Part shown: in pieces, positions 25,125 to 34,078 of the stretch | How positions within the stretch are numbered: position 1 is the stretch's first letter | Layout: the number at the start of each line of letters is the position of its first letter | NCBI GenBank assembly: GCA_003345545.1 | Contig: PRDH01000078.1 | Location: 1 to 64,000 of the forward strand | Length of the DNA: 64,000 nt | Direction of reading: 5' to 3' | Origin: Candidatus Thorarchaeota archaeon | GTDB lineage: Archaea; Asgardarchaeota; Thorarchaeia; Thorarchaeales; Thorarchaeaceae | The notes under the pieces: generated by a model | The model's input: the letters and a program-made list of their open reading frames with translations, nothing else | Databases searched by the model: none | What the model was told of the DNA's origin: nothing | Made by a program: the position numbers and the translations under genes

Positions 25125-27191
25125 CTAGCTCTGGGAGTGTCTGATTTTTCCTTCCTTAGGGCTATAGAGTATGCCCTCAGCCAGAAGCTTCTCAATGACT
25201 TCCTCGGCCTGTTCCTTCGCTAGACCCATAGATACAGCCCTTTGTATCAGTGCATCCTTATTCACAGTTGACGCGCCATCAGACTCCATGTCTCGGATGG
25301 CCTTGATGATTATATCGGATGAACTTCTTTGAGATGCACTCATCTTTGAAACGAGACGATCGATGTCGATTCTGCCAGTGACTCTGTCCAGTGCAACCAT
25401 TCGAAGTGAGTCCTCCATCAATCGAATAGATGCCTGAGCGTCTTCTTTGGTGACTTTGGATCGCAAAGCCATTTTAGCTCGTGCCTCTGATAGGCGAACA
25501 AGGGATTCTAGTTGCCTTGCTGTGATTGGGACTGCAGCACCACCCTCTGCGCTCTTCCGCAGGTCGACATAGAAGTTCTCGATTACCTCTGCTGCTTCAG
25601 CAGAGAGTTGGGGAATCACATTGATATTTGCGTAACCGATGTATTTCTTGAGAAAAGCCGGCGGAACAGGAGGAGTTGCTGATTCACCCTTGGGTTTCTT
25701 CGCTTGATGCATATTAAGAATGAACTGGGCAATTTCGCGGTCCTTTTTGGCATCAATCGTGTCAACCATAATCCAAACCAAGTCAAATCGAGATAGTATC
25801 GTAAATGGTAACTTGATGTTGTCTTGAACAGATAACGATGACTCATAGCGACCTAATGCGGGATTTGCTGCGGCAAGAACTGATGTTCTTGCATTAAGTG
25901 TAGCAACAATGCCAGCCTTAGCTATACTGACTGTATGCTGCTCCATGGCCTCGTGAATTGCCGTCCTGTCATCAGGGTCCATTTTATCGAACTCATCAAT
26001 GCATGCAGTTCCTTGATCGGACAAGACTAGTGCTCCTGCCTCAAGTGTCATGGCACCAGATTCGGGATCGTGCATCACTGCGGCAGTAAGACCTGCAGCT
26101 GTTGTTCCCTTACCTGAGGTATAGAGACCTCGTGCTGCCAATCCTGCAACAAACTTGAGTATCTGGCTCTTTCCTGTACCCGGATCACCTATCATGAGTA
26201 TATTTGACTTACCTCTTATTCGAGTGCCATCAGGCAGTTTCTTTCCTACACCGCCAAAGAGCAATAATGCAATAGACTCCTTGATGGTATCATATCCTTG
26301 GATTGATGGCGCAATTGACGCAACAATCCTCTGATGGACGTAGGGATCTTCTGCTAACTCTCGAATTTTCTTCTCATCCTCTTCGGATATCTCGAGCTGT
26401 TCGTATTCCTTCTCGGACACCTCGACACCATTGGCTTCGATGAATATATTGAAGGTGGCTAGCTTCCCGCCTCTTCGGGAAAAGTCAGGTGTTGTCTGAA
26501 GTACTCCAGTGACCTTCACGAGGTCGCCTGGTCGAGATACATCTACAGTATCGCCCTCCAGAACTATGTCGATGGAGCGAGGCATCTGGCCAGGTGGCAG
26601 CTCATCTGGAGACTCTTGGACACGCACCTTTTGCCAGTCTCTGAATTGCGACTCTTGTGGGAGGAGTTTCATTGGAGTCTTCTTGTCACAGAGTGGGCAC
26701 CTTGCAGGTTCTGTGTACCTGCCCTCTTCTTGAGTCTGGGGAATCTTCTCATCACATATTCGACATTGAAACATAGCCTGTACTAATAATGGCTTTACTT
26801 CACTTGCCCGCATCATGATACCACTCACATGTACAAGCTTTCCAATATGCTTGGACCGAATAGCACGCAGAGGCACATGTTCGGAGTAGTTTGTAATCCT
26901 AGCCTTGATTGTGGTGATGTCCAAGCTGTTGACATAGTCTGGATCCTCTACTCTTAGAACAGAAACAAGTGCTGCATTAATCGTGTCAATGAACCGCTGG
27001 GGATTCTCAGCGGCCAGAGTCACAAAGACATTGTCGAAGCTAATCAGGTCTTGATAGTCAATTGAGAGAGAAACCTCAGCATTGATTGACATTTGTTGGA
27101 GTCGTGCCCAGTATGGGAGAGCACCTTGACTATCCTTGTAGGTTCTGAGAAACTCTTCAAACCGTTCCTGAGATTCGTCATAGCTTGACAT
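25125..27191 (-). CDS. mcm: Replicative helicase MCM
   Basis: A 688-residue MCM. The N-terminal domain carries a zinc finger (CRICDEKI ... CPLCDKK) and OB-fold strands. The AAA core has Walker A MIGDPGTGKSQ, Walker B ACIDEFDKM, sensor 1 SVLAAANPALGRY and arginine finger LSRFDLVW. A winged helix closes the protein. MCM hexamers unwind DNA together with GINS and a RecJ/Cdc45 protein. ATG at 27197 has its ribosome site only two bases away, so the in-frame ATG at 27191, with GAGGT eight bases before, is the better start. A TATA-like GGTTAAATAC lies near 27263-27272 on the minus strand. Confidence 0.96.
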   Translation of the reverse strand: MSSYDESQERFEEFLRTYKDSQGALPYWARLQQMSINAEVSLSIDYQDLISFDNVFVTLAAENPQRFIDTINAALVSVLRVEDPDYVNSLDITTIKARITNYSEHVPLRAIRSKHIGKLVHVSGIMMRASEVKPLLVQAMFQCRICDEKIPQTQEEGRYTEPARCPLCDKKTPMKLLPQESQFRDWQKVRVQESPDELPPGQMPRSIDIVLEGDTVDVSRPGDLVKVTGVLQTTPDFSRRGGKLATFNIFIEANGVEVSEKEYEQLEISEEDEKKIRELAEDPYVHQRIVASIAPSIQGYDTIKESIALLLFGGVGKKLPDGTRIRGKSNILMIGDPGTGKSQILKFVAGLAARGLYTSGKGTTAAGLTAAVMHDPESGAMTLEAGALVLSDQGTACIDEFDKMDPDDRTAIHEAMEQHTVSIAKAGIVATLNARTSVLAAANPALGRYESSLSVQDNIKLPFTILSRFDLVWIMVDTIDAKKDREIAQFILNMHQAKKPKGESATPPVPPAFLKKYIGYANINVIPQLSAEAAEVIENFYVDLRKSAEGGAAVPITARQLESLVRLSEARAKMALRSKVTKEDAQASIRLMEDSLRMVALDRVTGRIDIDRLVSKMSASQRSSSDIIIKAIRDMESDGASTVNKDALIQRAVSMGLAKEQAEEVIEKLLAEGILYSPKEGKIRHSQS

Positions 27192-27289
27192 TATCATCGA
27201 CCTCGATATACAGTGAGGAATACCCTTGTATCTGTGTTCAGACTCCTAGTTCTTCAGGATTTGTATTTAACCGCACTAATACTCAATGC

Positions 27290-27847
27290 CTATTCCATGA
27301 TGTTTTGGCGCCATCCCGATATCAGCCCAGCTAGCTCCTCGCATAACCATCGTTCCTCGTGAGCCATCTGTTGGCGCTTTTCTTGATAAGCACCAGATTT
27401 GGCAACCCGTAGTATCTTCGATAGTCTGGTTTCAACGAGAAAGGGAGTCATCTTGCGGAGCTTCTCAACCTCTTCGTACTTGCGAGGATCCATGGATGTC
27501 TTGTCGCTATCTAGACGCAGTGTTTTCCTAGCTATTGCTGTATAGAGGAACGGCTGGACTGTCTGAAACTTAAGAGGTTGCTTTTCTTCTTCACGATAGA
27601 GATTCTGGAGCCTTCGCAGAGACTCATAGGCATCTTCCGGAGAGATGTCAACATACTCATTCCTGAGAAGTTTCTCAATGACCCAATTGGGCATTTCTGC
27701 ACGATCGCCTTTTTGGAATGGACCAAACTTTTGCCCAGTTACTGTGAATTCAGGCGTTGGTTTTAGAAAGATGCATTCCCGATTCTCATTAAGGAATAAC
27801 ATCTCAAACCTCTTCATTGCCTCTTTGGAATCAACACATATTCTCAT
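27290..27847 (-). CDS. gins23: GINS complex subunit Gins23
   Basis: A 185-residue protein with the small beta (B) domain first and the helical (A) domain second, the order of archaeal Gins23 and eukaryotic Psf2/Psf3. The B-domain is seen in FLKPTPEFTVTGQKFGPFQKGDRAEMPNWVIEKLL, with the conserved P-W-hydrophobic turn. GINS links MCM to the Cdc45/RecJ protein and primase. The longer frame from 28006 begins with a hydrophobic stretch foreign to the family; ATG 27847 has GGTGG before it and starts MRICVDSKE. It sits directly upstream of mcm. Confidence 0.8.
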   Translation of the reverse strand: MRICVDSKEAMKRFEMLFLNENRECIFLKPTPEFTVTGQKFGPFQKGDRAEMPNWVIEKLLRNEYVDISPEDAYESLRRLQNLYREEEKQPLKFQTVQPFLYTAIARKTLRLDSDKTSMDPRKYEEVEKLRKMTPFLVETRLSKILRVAKSGAYQEKRQQMAHEERWLCEELAGLISGWRQNIME

Positions 27848-28049
27848 GGTGGTCCACCCAGTTGTCAAACCTGAATGAAATAAAGACCTTGCTCTACTAT
27901 TTTGAGCTATAGCGATTAAACAATTTAAGGTGATAATAATAGTGATAGAACAACGGAAGTCAAGAGAACCTTTTAAGAGACCAAGAATGAACACATGAAA
28001 CATCAACCATTACTGACTACAACTGTTCATGAAACGGTGGGAACCCTCA

Positions 28050-29015
28050 ATGGATTTGGACCTGTGGACTGAGAAATATCGGCCTCCTACTCTAAGTGGG
28101 ATTATTGGCCAGGAGCATATCATCAAGAGCCTTATGATGTTTGTAGAGAGTAAGGCGGTACCACATTGTCTCTTTACCGGCCCACCAGGTACTAGCAAGA
28201 CTACAGCTGCTATTGCAATGGCAAAGGACTTGTTTGGAGATAGCTACGAACGTAACTTCATGGAGCTCAATGCTAGTGATGAGAGAGGCATTGATGTGGT
28301 CAGGAATCAAATCAAGAATTTCGCTAGAATAATGCCATCAGGAGACGCACGTTTCAAGATACTTGTTCTAGATGAAGCAGATCATCTGACTGCTGATGCT
28401 CAGCATGCTCTTCGAAGAACTATGGAGTCATACTCTCAGTCTTGTAGAATGATCCTGATTTGCAATTACTCAAGTAGAATAATCCCACCAATACAATCAC
28501 GATGTGCAATATTCAGATTCTCACGGCTAGAGGACGATAATATAGCTGCACGGTTGAAGCATATTGCAGCCAAGGAAAAGATCAAACTTCTTTCCAGTGG
28601 AATTGAAGCAATTCTCTATCTTACCGAGGGCGACATGAGAGCAGCAATTAACCTTCTACAGGCGGCTTCATCAACAGGTCAACAAATCACGGATAAGATT
28701 GTGTATGCAATATCTGGAAGAGCAAGCCCTGAAACTGTGAAATCTATGATTAAGAACGCACGTGATGGTAGATATGTTGATGCATTGCAGGAGCTTAAAA
28801 CGCTGATTTACCATGAGGGCGTGTCTCCTTTTGATCTGGTAAAGCAAATGCACAAAGAGATTCAAACACTTGCTCTACCGGCCGATTTGCAAATGGATGT
28901 ACTAGAACAGATTGCAGAGATTGATTTTAGAATCGGAGAGGGTTCTAATGGAGAGATTCAACTCACCGCTCTGCTAGCACACATAGGGTCAGGCAGTGAT
29001 ACCAGTGAACAATGA
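28050..29015 (+). CDS. rfcS: Replication factor C small subunit
   Basis: A 321-residue clamp-loader ATPase. The RFC box is LWTEKYRPPTLSGIIGQEH, Walker A is FTGPPGTSKTTAA, Walker B LVLDEADHL, and sensor 1 with the SRC arginine finger is ICNYSSRIIPPIQSRCAIFRF. The small subunits form the RFC ring that loads PCNA. An earlier ATG at 28029 lacks a ribosome site; the ATG at 28050 follows GGTGG and starts MDLDLWTEKY as in the family. Its 3' end overlaps rfcL by 20 bases. Divergent from gins23, with about 200 bases between them. Confidence 0.95.
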   Translation: MDLDLWTEKYRPPTLSGIIGQEHIIKSLMMFVESKAVPHCLFTGPPGTSKTTAAIAMAKDLFGDSYERNFMELNASDERGIDVVRNQIKNFARIMPSGDARFKILVLDEADHLTADAQHALRRTMESYSQSCRMILICNYSSRIIPPIQSRCAIFRFSRLEDDNIAARLKHIAAKEKIKLLSSGIEAILYLTEGDMRAAINLLQAASSTGQQITDKIVYAISGRASPETVKSMIKNARDGRYVDALQELKTLIYHEGVSPFDLVKQMHKEIQTLALPADLQMDVLEQIAEIDFRIGEGSNGEIQLTALLAHIGSGSDTSEQ

Positions 29016-30222
29016 TAGTCTTCCGTGGCCTGAGAAACATCGTCCGAGAACATTGGACCTCATTGTTGGCAATTCTGATGCTATTGCCTCAATAAAAGCA
29101 TGGGTCTTATCTTGGAGCAAGAGCTTGCCCGAGAGGCGGGCTGTCCTGTTGATTGGACCGCCAGGTATTGGAAAGACTGCAACTGTTGGGGCTCTGGCCA
29201 ATGAATTGAATATGGAGCTTGTTGAGTTTAATTCCAGTGATAACAGGAACAAAGACAGTATTGAAACCCTTGTCTGGAGAGCAGCGTCCCAACAGACTCT
29301 TGATGGCCGGCCCCGAATTATTCTTCTAGATGAAGTGGACGGCCTTTCGGGTACAAGTGATAGAGGCGGTGTTGGAGCGATTGTAAGGGTGATACAAGAT
29401 TCAGTTCATCCAATCATAATGACTGCTAACGATCCCGATAGCCCACGACTGAAGGACCTTTTCAAAGTCTGCCAAGTCTATCCTTTCGAGCAAATCTCGC
29501 ATGACTGTATAACAAGTGTATTGATTCAGATAGCGAAGGAGAATCATGCTGAAGTCACTCAGAGTGTCATAAACCAAATAGCAGACAACTCGGCTGGAGA
29601 CCTCCGAGCTGCTATCTCAGATCTCGAATCGTATGTCAAGAGGAATACAAAGGATTCGTCTGTTGAATCTATAACAAGAGATGCTCGGCGTGGAACGGAG
29701 GAAACTCTTCGTAGGTTGTTCATGACCACAGACCCAGATATTGCAAGGAAAGTACTATCAGAGTCTGATCTTGATCATGATGACCTGGTTCTGTGGTTGG
29801 AAGAAAACCTGCACCTTCATCTATTGACAGAGAGTGAGTTGAACGATGGATTTGATGGACTCTCTTTAGCTGATTTGGCATTAGGCAGAATAATGAGAAA
29901 CCAGGACTGGAAACTCCTGTCATATATGTATGACTTCCTCGCAACTGGTGTTGCTGGAAATAGAACTGTGACCCCATACCGTAAAGTCAGCTACTCTCAA
30001 CCAATGTGGCCACTCTTATTATGGCAGGGAAATAGGTCAAGGGACAAGCGAGGCGACGTTCTCTACGCTTTATCGAAGCTGACAGGGGTTTCAAAGAGAA
30101 GAGTAATGAGAACTCACTTCGACACAATCGTTGAGGTAATAGAACTAAGACCTAGAGTAATCAAGGATTTCGCGAGCTGGTTGAACGTTGAGAGAACATT
30201 ATTGAAGAAGAGAAGTGATTAG
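28996..30222 (+). CDS. rfcL: Replication factor C large subunit
   Basis: A 408-residue large clamp-loader subunit. It has SLPWPEKHRPRTLDLIVGN (RFC box), GPPGIGKTATVGALA (Walker A), IILLDEVDGLSG (Walker B) and a C-terminal helical collar. It starts at GTG 28996 inside the rfcS tail, so the two are coupled. It is shorter than the 450-500 residues common in archaea. I see no PIP box at the C terminus, which ends FASWLNVERTLLKKRSD; most archaeal RfcL proteins carry one. The last 62 bases overlap truA on the other strand. Confidence 0.93.
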   Translation: MIPVNNDSLPWPEKHRPRTLDLIVGNSDAIASIKAWVLSWSKSLPERRAVLLIGPPGIGKTATVGALANELNMELVEFNSSDNRNKDSIETLVWRAASQQTLDGRPRIILLDEVDGLSGTSDRGGVGAIVRVIQDSVHPIIMTANDPDSPRLKDLFKVCQVYPFEQISHDCITSVLIQIAKENHAEVTQSVINQIADNSAGDLRAAISDLESYVKRNTKDSSVESITRDARRGTEETLRRLFMTTDPDIARKVLSESDLDHDDLVLWLEENLHLHLLTESELNDGFDGLSLADLALGRIMRNQDWKLLSYMYDFLATGVAGNRTVTPYRKVSYSQPMWPLLLWQGNRSRDKRGDVLYALSKLTGVSKRRVMRTHFDTIVEVIELRPRVIKDFASWLNVERTLLKKRSD

Positions 30223-31018
30223 TAAGACCGGACAGTGTTAGGTTAGACCGTCTGAGAAAATCATGATGAGTGGTCAAATAATTCTGGATTCTCCGTAATG
30301 CGTACTTACTTGTCGTAAGTCGAAAAGGCACTACAGTTTCCATGAGTACAAGGTTTTCGGGTGGCGCGGGTTCAATTCCCCCACGAATAGTCTTCTTGCC
30401 TCCATCGAGGACTTCAAGGATAGTTTCGGGCTTCATATTCTCCAAACCAATCTCGGTCAATAGTGTCACTACCTTTCGTACGAATTTCCATAGAAAACTC
30501 GTTCCGAAAATATCTAGGAACTTGATATTCGAAATCTCACCGATGGACACATTCAGCACAGTAGTGACTGTGTTCCGTCGTTCATCAGGTTTTGATAGAA
30601 AAAGAAAGTCATTCGACCCCACTACGAGAGTGATTGCCTCTCTAATACGATCTTGATTGATACTATTCCAAGATTCGTCAAGGAAGTACCTATAATGACG
30701 AATCAGAGCCCCAGAGCGTGGTTTGAATCCCTCAGGAGCTCGTGCCCACGCCCAGAGTACAATATCCTCAGGAAGATGCTTATTAATTCCATCAATGGAG
30801 AGCCGTCTGTCAGTGCTAACCATCACAAGTTGCCCAAGGCTGTGAACGCCGCGGTCAGTTCTCCCTGATAATTGAACAGTGTGGGAGGAGTGGGGTTCTC
30901 CGCTCCATTTTGAAATGGCTCTGATAAGTTCGCCCTGGACTGTTTTCAATCCGGGCTGCATTTGAGATCCATGATAATCATCTCCAAGGTAGAACAGACG
31001 TGCCAGATAGTCTGCCAT
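30161..31018 (-). CDS. truA: tRNA pseudouridine synthase A
   Basis: A 285-residue TruA. The catalytic Asp lies in LSGRTDRGVHSLGQ; the N terminus has FYLGDDYHGSQMQPG, and FLWKFVRKVVTLLTEIGL is the conserved core helix. TruA makes pseudouridine at positions 38-40 of tRNA in the anticodon stem. It lies 14 bases after the HTH gene in the orc1-HTH-truA run. Its C-terminal tail overlaps the end of rfcL convergently, and the last 20 or so residues may be poorly conserved. Confidence 0.88.
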   Translation of the reverse strand: MADYLARLFYLGDDYHGSQMQPGLKTVQGELIRAISKWSGEPHSSHTVQLSGRTDRGVHSLGQLVMVSTDRRLSIDGINKHLPEDIVLWAWARAPEGFKPRSGALIRHYRYFLDESWNSINQDRIREAITLVVGSNDFLFLSKPDERRNTVTTVLNVSIGEISNIKFLDIFGTSFLWKFVRKVVTLLTEIGLENMKPETILEVLDGGKKTIRGGIEPAPPENLVLMETVVPFRLTTSKYALRRIQNYLTTHHDFLRRSNLTLSGLTNHFSSSIMFSQRSTSSRNP

Positions 31019-31032
31019 CAGCTGATGCTCCT

Positions 31033-31353
31033 TTACGACTCCCAGAGGTCGAATAAACTTCGTAGAGAACGAGCTCTGAGGTCCTCAATCCTGTATCGAT
31101 ATATCTTGATTCGACCGAATCGACCGTATTTCTTCTCCTCTATAAGCCCAGAGGCCACCAGCACTTTAAGATGGGACTTGGTCGAACTGTGATTGAGATT
31201 TACTCGCCTACAAAGTTCTGAGATGTTCAGTTCTGTAGACTCCGCCAGTTCCTTTAGTATTTTGATTCTTCCACGGGATGAAAGGAGGTCTTCAATCGCA
31301 ATTTTCAAGCTGCTTTCTGCCTTCACCGATATTTCACAGCTCCTTTGAATCAA
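31033..31353 (-). CDS. Winged-helix regulator downstream of orc1
   Basis: A 106-residue winged helix. The fold is clear from SSRGRIKILKELAESTELNISELCRRVNLNHSSTKSHLKVLVASGLIEEKKYGRFGRIKIYRY, with a basic wing. It overlaps the orc1 stop by 20 bases and is followed by truA. Similar short regulators are often found beside archaeal orc1/cdc6 genes, but no ligand site is visible. Target sites are unknown. Confidence 0.75.
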   Translation of the reverse strand: MIQRSCEISVKAESSLKIAIEDLLSSRGRIKILKELAESTELNISELCRRVNLNHSSTKSHLKVLVASGLIEEKKYGRFGRIKIYRYRIEDLRARSLRSLFDLWES

Positions 31354-32539
31354 GAAGACGAGCTATAAAGAGCTCCAACATTTCTGCAGGAACATCAGAG
31401 AGACCAATGAGTGTTGTCTGTCCTCTCTGTCCACTTCCCGACCGCTTTGTATCTATTATTCCATGAGCATTGAGATCTTGAACCCATTCCCAGATTTGGG
31501 TGTGCGCTCTTGGTTCTTTTCCATATTCTTCGCATGCTGCACGATACATCTCCTCAACCTCCCCGATGGTAACGTAAGCGCTACGGGTTTCCTTCAGTTG
31601 GCGAGCAGTTGCTAAGAGAAACAGTTTGTGTTGAGGTGTAAGGGTACTGAATATTTCCTTCCGTAGTTCAGGATGAGTATCAGCCTTTGCTTGGCGAGCG
31701 TAATCTGGAATGACTAGGTTTGCTTGGTTACTGTCAGCTTGTTTTCCGGCTCGCCATAAAAGCTCAATGGCATATCTGGCATCGCCCCGCTCTGATGCAA
31801 TGTCTGAGATGACATGCAGAGTTTCATCCATCACAGCGTTCTTTTCAAATGCCATTTCGACTCGGTCCCTCAGAATATCATACAAAGCATCTCTACTGTA
31901 TTTGGAGAAGTGTATGATATTACGTTGAAGCGTGCTGAGTGTACTTGGATCCAGTGTGTCTTCATCAAAAGGTATTCTGCGTCCTATCGCTATGATAGAA
32001 ACACGCTGTTTTGCATTTAGTCTATCATCAGTGAGTCGTGTTAAATCGTATAGAATGTCAGCGCCTCTTTGCCTGATGAAGTAGTCAAGTTCATCAAGAA
32101 TGAGCAGAAGATACCTATCTTCTTCATCAAGGACTTCAATCAACATCTGCAATAACTCCTCAGGGGAGTGACCTCGACGAGGAAATTCGGGTTTGAATTC
32201 ACGAAGAGCCCTTAGAAACACAAGATAGTCGGTCTTGTTGACGCGGCAATTAATGTGTATATTATGAAGATTGATCTCTCTTCGTTCTGCGGCTTGCACC
32301 AATTGTTCGGCAAATCTCTTGGCTACTGCAGTCTTTCCACTTCCGACAGGCCCTTCAATAATGAATTTATGACTTGTTCTTCCTGGCGAACGGATTAGAG
32401 TTGTAAAGTTCTGAGCAAGTGTTCGAAGCTCGGTTTGGCGATGTGGAAGGCTCTCAGGTACGTAGTCTATTGATAGAAATTGTTCAGACTTGAAAACACT
32501 ACGTCTGCTCAATTCGTCTTCGACATAATCATGAGCCAT
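31334..32539 (-). CDS. cdc6: Replication initiator Orc1/Cdc6
   Basis: A 401-residue initiator. Walker A is EGPVGSGKTAVA, Walker B LLLILDELDYF, and the sensor 1 area SIIAIGRRIPF leads into the lid and a C-terminal winged helix (about residues 315-400) ending LELFIARLLDSKEL. It binds origin repeats and loads MCM. The other genes of this locus encode MCM, GINS and RFC. The start ATG at 32539 opens MAHDYVEDELSRRSVF. An AT-rich gap of about 215 bases before tRNA-Gly may hold an origin, but I see no clear ORB element there. Confidence 0.9.
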   Translation of the reverse strand: MAHDYVEDELSRRSVFKSEQFLSIDYVPESLPHRQTELRTLAQNFTTLIRSPGRTSHKFIIEGPVGSGKTAVAKRFAEQLVQAAERREINLHNIHINCRVNKTDYLVFLRALREFKPEFPRRGHSPEELLQMLIEVLDEEDRYLLLILDELDYFIRQRGADILYDLTRLTDDRLNAKQRVSIIAIGRRIPFDEDTLDPSTLSTLQRNIIHFSKYSRDALYDILRDRVEMAFEKNAVMDETLHVISDIASERGDARYAIELLWRAGKQADSNQANLVIPDYARQAKADTHPELRKEIFSTLTPQHKLFLLATARQLKETRSAYVTIGEVEEMYRAACEEYGKEPRAHTQIWEWVQDLNAHGIIDTKRSGSGQRGQTTLIGLSDVPAEMLELFIARLLDSKEL

Positions 32540-32755
32540 GGCAGTCCAAAGACCATTTTATTGTAGGGTCCTTAAAAGTATTTGCAGACTATACGATTAA
32601 AAGAACATTGCGAGGGGAGATTTCCGAAAGTAATAGCGAGCTCCTAACTCAAGATCCATATCATTGTCATTTCTGACTCATCGGGGTCATGGCAATCATC
32701 ACTCGCCAATTGGATTATGACCAATACGCCGATAAACCTGACGAAATCGAAAGAG
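32540..32755. other. AT-rich gap upstream of orc1
   Basis: A 216-base space between the orc1 start and the end of tRNA-Gly. It contains a minus-strand TATA-like TACTTTTAAGG near 32570-32580, suitable for orc1. Archaeal origins often lie beside orc1, but I find no pair of ORB-like inverted elements by eye, so an origin call is not supported. Confidence 0.3.
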
Positions 32756-32830
32756 TGGTGCGACCGCCGGGATTCGAACCCGGGTCGCAGGCTTGGGAAG
32801 CCTGCATCATAGCCACTAGACAACGGTCGC
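32756..32830 (-). tRNA. tRNA-Gly(CCC), no intron
   Basis: On the minus strand the acceptor GCGACCG pairs with CGGTCGC, the anticodon stem CAGGC with GCCTG, and the loop TTCCCAA gives anticodon CCC. The T arm is CCGGG/CCCGG around TTCGAAT. The discriminator is A and CCA is encoded at 32756-32758. A minus TATA-like CTTTTATCAA is near 32854-32863. Unlike the other two tRNA genes in the window it has no intron. Confidence 0.95.
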
Positions 32831-32947
32831 AGCACAAATCATCGAAGCCAGCGTTGATAAAAGAGTATCGGGAAAAGAATTCCGGGAAGGCCCTAAGAAT
32901 ATGCTTATTTCGGATATATGGGCACAGCAACCTTGAGAGATTCAATC

Positions 32948-34078
32948 ATGGTACCTGACAGTACGAAGATCCATTTCTGGGAGGGAAATCAAGCCTGTGC
33001 TGAAGCTGCGATAGCGGCGGGGTGTAGATTCTTTGCAGGTTATCCGATAACTCCTGCATCTGAGATTGCAGAGATTATGTCTATGAGGCTACCAAAGATC
33101 GATGGAATCTATATTCAGATGGAAGATGAGATCGCGGCCATATCTGCTATCATCGGAGCAGCTTGGGGGGGAAAGATGGCGATGACTGCCACATCGGGTC
33201 CGGGCTTCAGTCTGATGCAAGAGAACATAGGATATGCGATTATGACTGAAACGCCCTGTGTTATTGTAGACGTACAGCGGGCGGGCCCCAGTACCGGACA
33301 GGCAACGAAAGCAGCTCAGGGCGATGTCATGCAAGCTAGATGGGGCACCCATGGAGACCATGAGATGATTGTATTGGCACCAGCTTCTTCTCGAGAAACA
33401 TACGAGCTCACCATTAGAGCCTTCGAACTATCGGAGAAACTCAGACATCCAGTAATACTACTGTCAGATGAGATCGTGGCACACTCGAGAGAGAAGGTGG
33501 TTGTTGACACAAAGAAAAATGTGAAAGTAGAACGAAGGTTCGCAAGACTGAACGAACCACATTTTGGCGGTGTGGACTCTGGTGGATATGCTATAATGCC
33601 AAAGTTTGGTGATGGACATAATCTGCTAGTAACAGGCTCAACACACGATGATGCAGGCTTCAGGAAAACATCAGATCCAGAAATTCATGACAAACTTGTT
33701 CGAAGAATCACAGCGAAGATTCGAGATGCACGAAGTATGCTTGATGATTATGTGATATCTGGACCGGAAACTGCTGAGTGGGGAGTCGTTTCCTTTGGGT
33801 CCACATCAAGAACCGTTGATGAGCTGATGGCTGAAAGTCATGGAACAGGTGTGAAATCGATGCGATTAAGAACAGTCTGGCCTTTTCCAGATGAAGCTGT
33901 AAGTGAATTCAGTAAGTCTGTCGATAGAATACTGGTTCCTGAGTTGAATTTGGGGCAGTTATCGCGAGAAGTTTGGCGCACAGTAAGGAATTCAATCGAT
34001 GTCATTCCACTGAACAAGATAGGCGGAGGGCGAATGATTGAACCTAGTGAGTTGCTTGAAAAAATGCTCCAATCATGA
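32948..34078 (+). CDS. korA: 2-oxoacid:ferredoxin oxidoreductase, alpha subunit
   Basis: A 376-residue alpha subunit. It has GNQACAEAAIAAGCRFFAGYPITPASEIAE, the conserved YPITP signature, and MEDEIAAISAIIGAAWGGKMAMTATSGPGFSLMQE. The C-terminal domain closes with VPELNLGQLSREV. The enzyme decarboxylates a 2-oxoacid such as 2-oxoglutarate to the acyl-CoA with ferredoxin as acceptor. No TPP-binding beta subunit follows, so its partner must be encoded elsewhere. A TATA-like GCTTATTT at 32903-32910 would place the transcript start after the earlier ATG at 32918, hence the choice of 32948. Confidence 0.87.
   Translation: MVPDSTKIHFWEGNQACAEAAIAAGCRFFAGYPITPASEIAEIMSMRLPKIDGIYIQMEDEIAAISAIIGAAWGGKMAMTATSGPGFSLMQENIGYAIMTETPCVIVDVQRAGPSTGQATKAAQGDVMQARWGTHGDHEMIVLAPASSRETYELTIRAFELSEKLRHPVILLSDEIVAHSREKVVVDTKKNVKVERRFARLNEPHFGGVDSGGYAIMPKFGDGHNLLVTGSTHDDAGFRKTSDPEIHDKLVRRITAKIRDARSMLDDYVISGPETAEWGVVSFGSTSRTVDELMAESHGTGVKSMRLRTVWPFPDEAVSEFSKSVDRILVPELNLGQLSREVWRTVRNSIDVIPLNKIGGGRMIEPSELLEKMLQS

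Noticed and set aside
27848-28006. A hydrophobic N-terminal extension of Gins23 that could look like a signal or membrane segment
   Set aside because: GINS proteins are soluble; the extension is AT-rich intergenic sequence and ATG 27847 has a ribosome site.
32540-32755. A replication origin upstream of orc1
   Set aside because: The region is AT-rich and well placed, but I found no inverted ORB-like elements by eye.
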